Source: Chaunax sp. Z400 (taxonomy: Eukaryota > Chordata > Actinopteri > Lophiiformes > Chaunacidae). Taken from it: 64,000 nucleotides of DNA. The notes below the pieces were generated by a model. That model made no database searches. It was not told where the DNA came from and saw nothing but the letters and a program-made list of their open reading frames with translations. Location of the stretch: assembly GCA_037577475.1 (NCBI GenBank), contig CM075184.1, forward strand, positions 2,731,001 to 2,795,000, given 5' to 3'. The translations under genes were made by a program, and so were the position numbers. Below, in pieces: positions 61,397-64,000 of this stretch. Each line of letters opens with the position of its first letter. Positions within the stretch are counted from its first letter, which is position 1.

Positions 61397-64000
61397 GCGA
61401 CAGGATTCTTCATTATGTTTTCTTTGACAACCTTTTCCTTTTCTCCACTGTCCAAACAAAGAGCAGCACAAAGTTAGACACCAGGCTTAAGACAGGTTTT
61501 TATTACATTGTTTGAAGTGACGCCATCAGATTACTTTCCTGTCTCGTGACACATTTACAGCAAAATGTCACGTTGTGTCTAATTGTTCAGGTTTGGTGTC
61601 TTTCTCTCCCTGAGGATCATTTCATGGCTGTGAACTGAAACCAATCACAGCTAATAGAGTCTGTAGCTGTCAGACAAATACAGACGGCTGGAGAAAGTGA
61701 GTGAGATAAGGACAAGCAGCGAGAGAGAGGTGGCTGTTGAGATATAGTTAGAGAAAGGCAGCGGCTGGGATTGGCTTGACATAGCCGTTTGCTGTGAAAT
61801 TACAAAGGAATTATTGGATGCAGGCTTAAATATCCCGTGCACCACCACCGTGCCTGTCATCCTGCCTGAAAGCCTGCTGTGAGCCCACACCCTGAGGAAA
61901 AGATTTCCAGGTGTGAAATGGAGCCACTGCTTTAGGGATTTCAGAGGGAAGGAAAATGAAAACTTCAATTTGATGAAGACTCCCTCTACCTTAGCTGAGC
62001 CTCTGTGGGTTAGCAAGAAGCCCTAATGACCTGCTCTGAAATGGTGGATGGGGAAAAAAATCCTGCAATATACCACAACTCCTTCATCCAGTCATAATAA
62101 TACAGCAACCATGCTCAGCTGTGGGGCGCAGAGGCAGCAATAAACTGCTGAATGATTAGATGAATTTACAAAACTTATTTTTTTTATATCTATGTGCTCA
62201 AGAATTCACTCATTTATTTGCAATTTCAGGAAAAATGGCAGTTTTTACAAAAAAATGCAAACAACCCAACAAAAGTAATAGTAGTAACAAATTATCTAGC
62301 TAAAATTGTATCTTAAGCTAATTTAATTTAAATGTTTTTCTCTCTATTTGTTTTTTTAAATGTGGTTTTATGCATTTTTTAATGTTTTTTTGTGGTTTTA
62401 TTGCTTTTTATTGTAAGCGTATGGTTTTATTGTGTGTCTTATTTAATGACTGTACAGCATTTTAGTCAACTCTGTTGTTTTTAAATGTGCTTATAAATAA
62501 AGCTGAGTTGAGTTGAACTGAGTGTACAAACAAATTTTAAAAAAAATTTAAAGAGTCACAAATCATTAGACTTGTGTCTGAATGTATGTTTGTATGTATT
62601 TATTATGTACTGGTTTATATGGTACTCATCATAAACTGAACCACCAATCAGTAGTGAGTTTTAAAGATGGAGGCATTTGTCTCAGTTCATGACAAACTTA
62701 GACACAGTGGACAATGCACTTAATAATGGGCCTGAGTAGCTCAGCTATTTTTCTCCCTTACCAACAAGACTGACATTATAAATTAATTGACAACGTCTTT
62801 TGGTTTCTAGCAGCCCCATCATGCTGATAATTTGTGGTAATATTTATGTCACCCTCAGGTTTGGGGACTATAATTTTAAACCTTTGAGCAAGGCATTATG
62901 ACTGACATGGTCCTTCCTTTTAGAGCCAGTGACCATATTTGGATGAGAGGGTGGATCTGGGGAGGTTAGGCGGTTCCTAGTTGGGTCTGACTAAGAACCC
63001 GAGGGCACAGTTTGTGACTGACAAGTAGCATCTGAACCTCTAAAGCATGATCTTTAATATCTATTTTAGTTTAAATGGGACAATAATTTACAAAATGAAC
63101 ATGTTGAATTGAAGAGAACTATTGATACAGACCATAATCTAACGAGGAAAGTCTTTAGTGAAGCAATAAATCCAAAGAGAAGTGTGATCATTTTCTCATC
63201 ATTTATATGCAGTTGCTCTTCTTTTTCAAACAGTGGCGTCTCCCACCTCTGGCCATTAGAAAGAATGTAGTGGCTTTACTTTTAAGCTCTGTCCATCTAT
63301 TATATGTCAATAGAAGCAACATATAAAAAAATCCAAGCTGATGTAAAACTATAGACCAATAATAATAACCTAACCTGTTATGTTATGCAGGTTTCCAGTA
63401 AACATCATATCTATCTGGTTTATTCTCTTCTTGAAGTAACAGGATGTTTCATAGAAGCTGGACAGTCGCCTCAGATCATCCATATTCATCACTGCTCTGA
63501 TGTGACCTTTCTCAACACAGTTTACTCTTCGTCCTCCTCACTCAGGTGGACTCACCTTGGAAGGCCACCACACCTCAATGCGTCATCCCCCAAACAGTGC
63601 ATGCATGAGCCTGGAGTCAGTGACACTGATTATGGAACAGCAGGAGGCAGCAAGGGCAGCAAATGGCTTCTACACAAACCTGGAAAAGGAAACACACACA
63701 GACCTTTGTGTGTCTGTGGAGGACTTGTTACTCAAAATATGATTTGTTTTTCTTATATGTGAACAGCGCTTTGTAACTTTGAGTTTTAAAAAGCGCTCTA
63801 TAAAATAAATAAAGCTTAAAAATAATGAAATGCATTTAATGCTGAAATGGTGTTATTTTCATTTTAATAACATTTCATAACCCACAGGCTTTTAATGAAG
63901 ACTTTATTATCTATTAAATATGATTTGTTTTAATATTATATATTATTTGAATACTTTTTTGCATCACTAATGAGTGCAGTGTGGATTTCTTTTAGCAGTA

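Larger units (their letters stand above)
56956..64000. repeat. Right flank of the array, copy B of a near-identical pair
   Basis: Near-identical to 40758-47714 and cut by the window edge. The length differences are +10 bp at the CA tract (58977-59009) and +78 bp in the AAT minisatellite. All features of copy A are present in the same order, including the unrecognised frames at 58272-58619 and 63385-63762. Confidence 0.97.

Overview
The window looks like non-coding, repeat-dominated nuclear DNA from a teleost fish. The evidence is the mix of degraded elements: a fish-type L2-like LINE reverse transcriptase, a Penelope-like GIY-YIG fragment, a Ty3/gypsy integrase, a tRNA-derived SINE, RTE-like 3' tails, and several short non-autonomous DNA transposons. 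Microsatellites are also abundant. I cannot name the species. I found no intact host protein gene, no tRNA or rRNA gene, and no CRISPR array. Almost every long open frame is a by-product of a tandem repeat.

Layout. 1-598 is a CAT/ATC microsatellite that continues past the left edge. 599-23880 is AT-rich intergenic DNA carrying old transposon debris. This includes a LINE 3' end (about 1307-1720), a 45-bp minisatellite (3062-3485), a (TG)44 tract (8459-8546) and two copies of one foldback-ended DNA element (about 9034-9549 and 12397-12945). It also includes a relic with a broken Myb/SANT-like reading frame (10481-10693), an antisense L2-like LINE (13735-16371) split by a Penelope-like fragment, more MITE-like elements, a possible immunoglobulin-domain relic (19252-19503), a second L2-like copy (21568-22855) and a SINE split by a probable solo LTR.

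23881-40757 is a 41-bp satellite array of about 412 copies with no net length change over 16.85 kb. It ends directly against a 5'-truncated gypsy integrase pseudogene. That is followed by about 6 kb of flank containing a 36-bp AAT-based minisatellite with a GGGTTA core and other repeat tails. A 100-N assembly gap (47994-48093) follows. After it comes a second stretch of the same 41-bp array (48094-56955), then a near-identical second copy of the gypsy relic and flank (56956-64000).

The two right-hand halves differ by about 0.2% substitutions plus microsatellite length changes. The array just after the gap is full of indels that are absent elsewhere. The simplest reading is two alleles placed in tandem by the assembler; a recent real duplication of about 16 kb remains possible. 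The most interesting biology is in the satellite. One common monomer variant is explained exactly by a fold-back template-switch event that creates a small hairpin, and that variant is spread through both array stretches.
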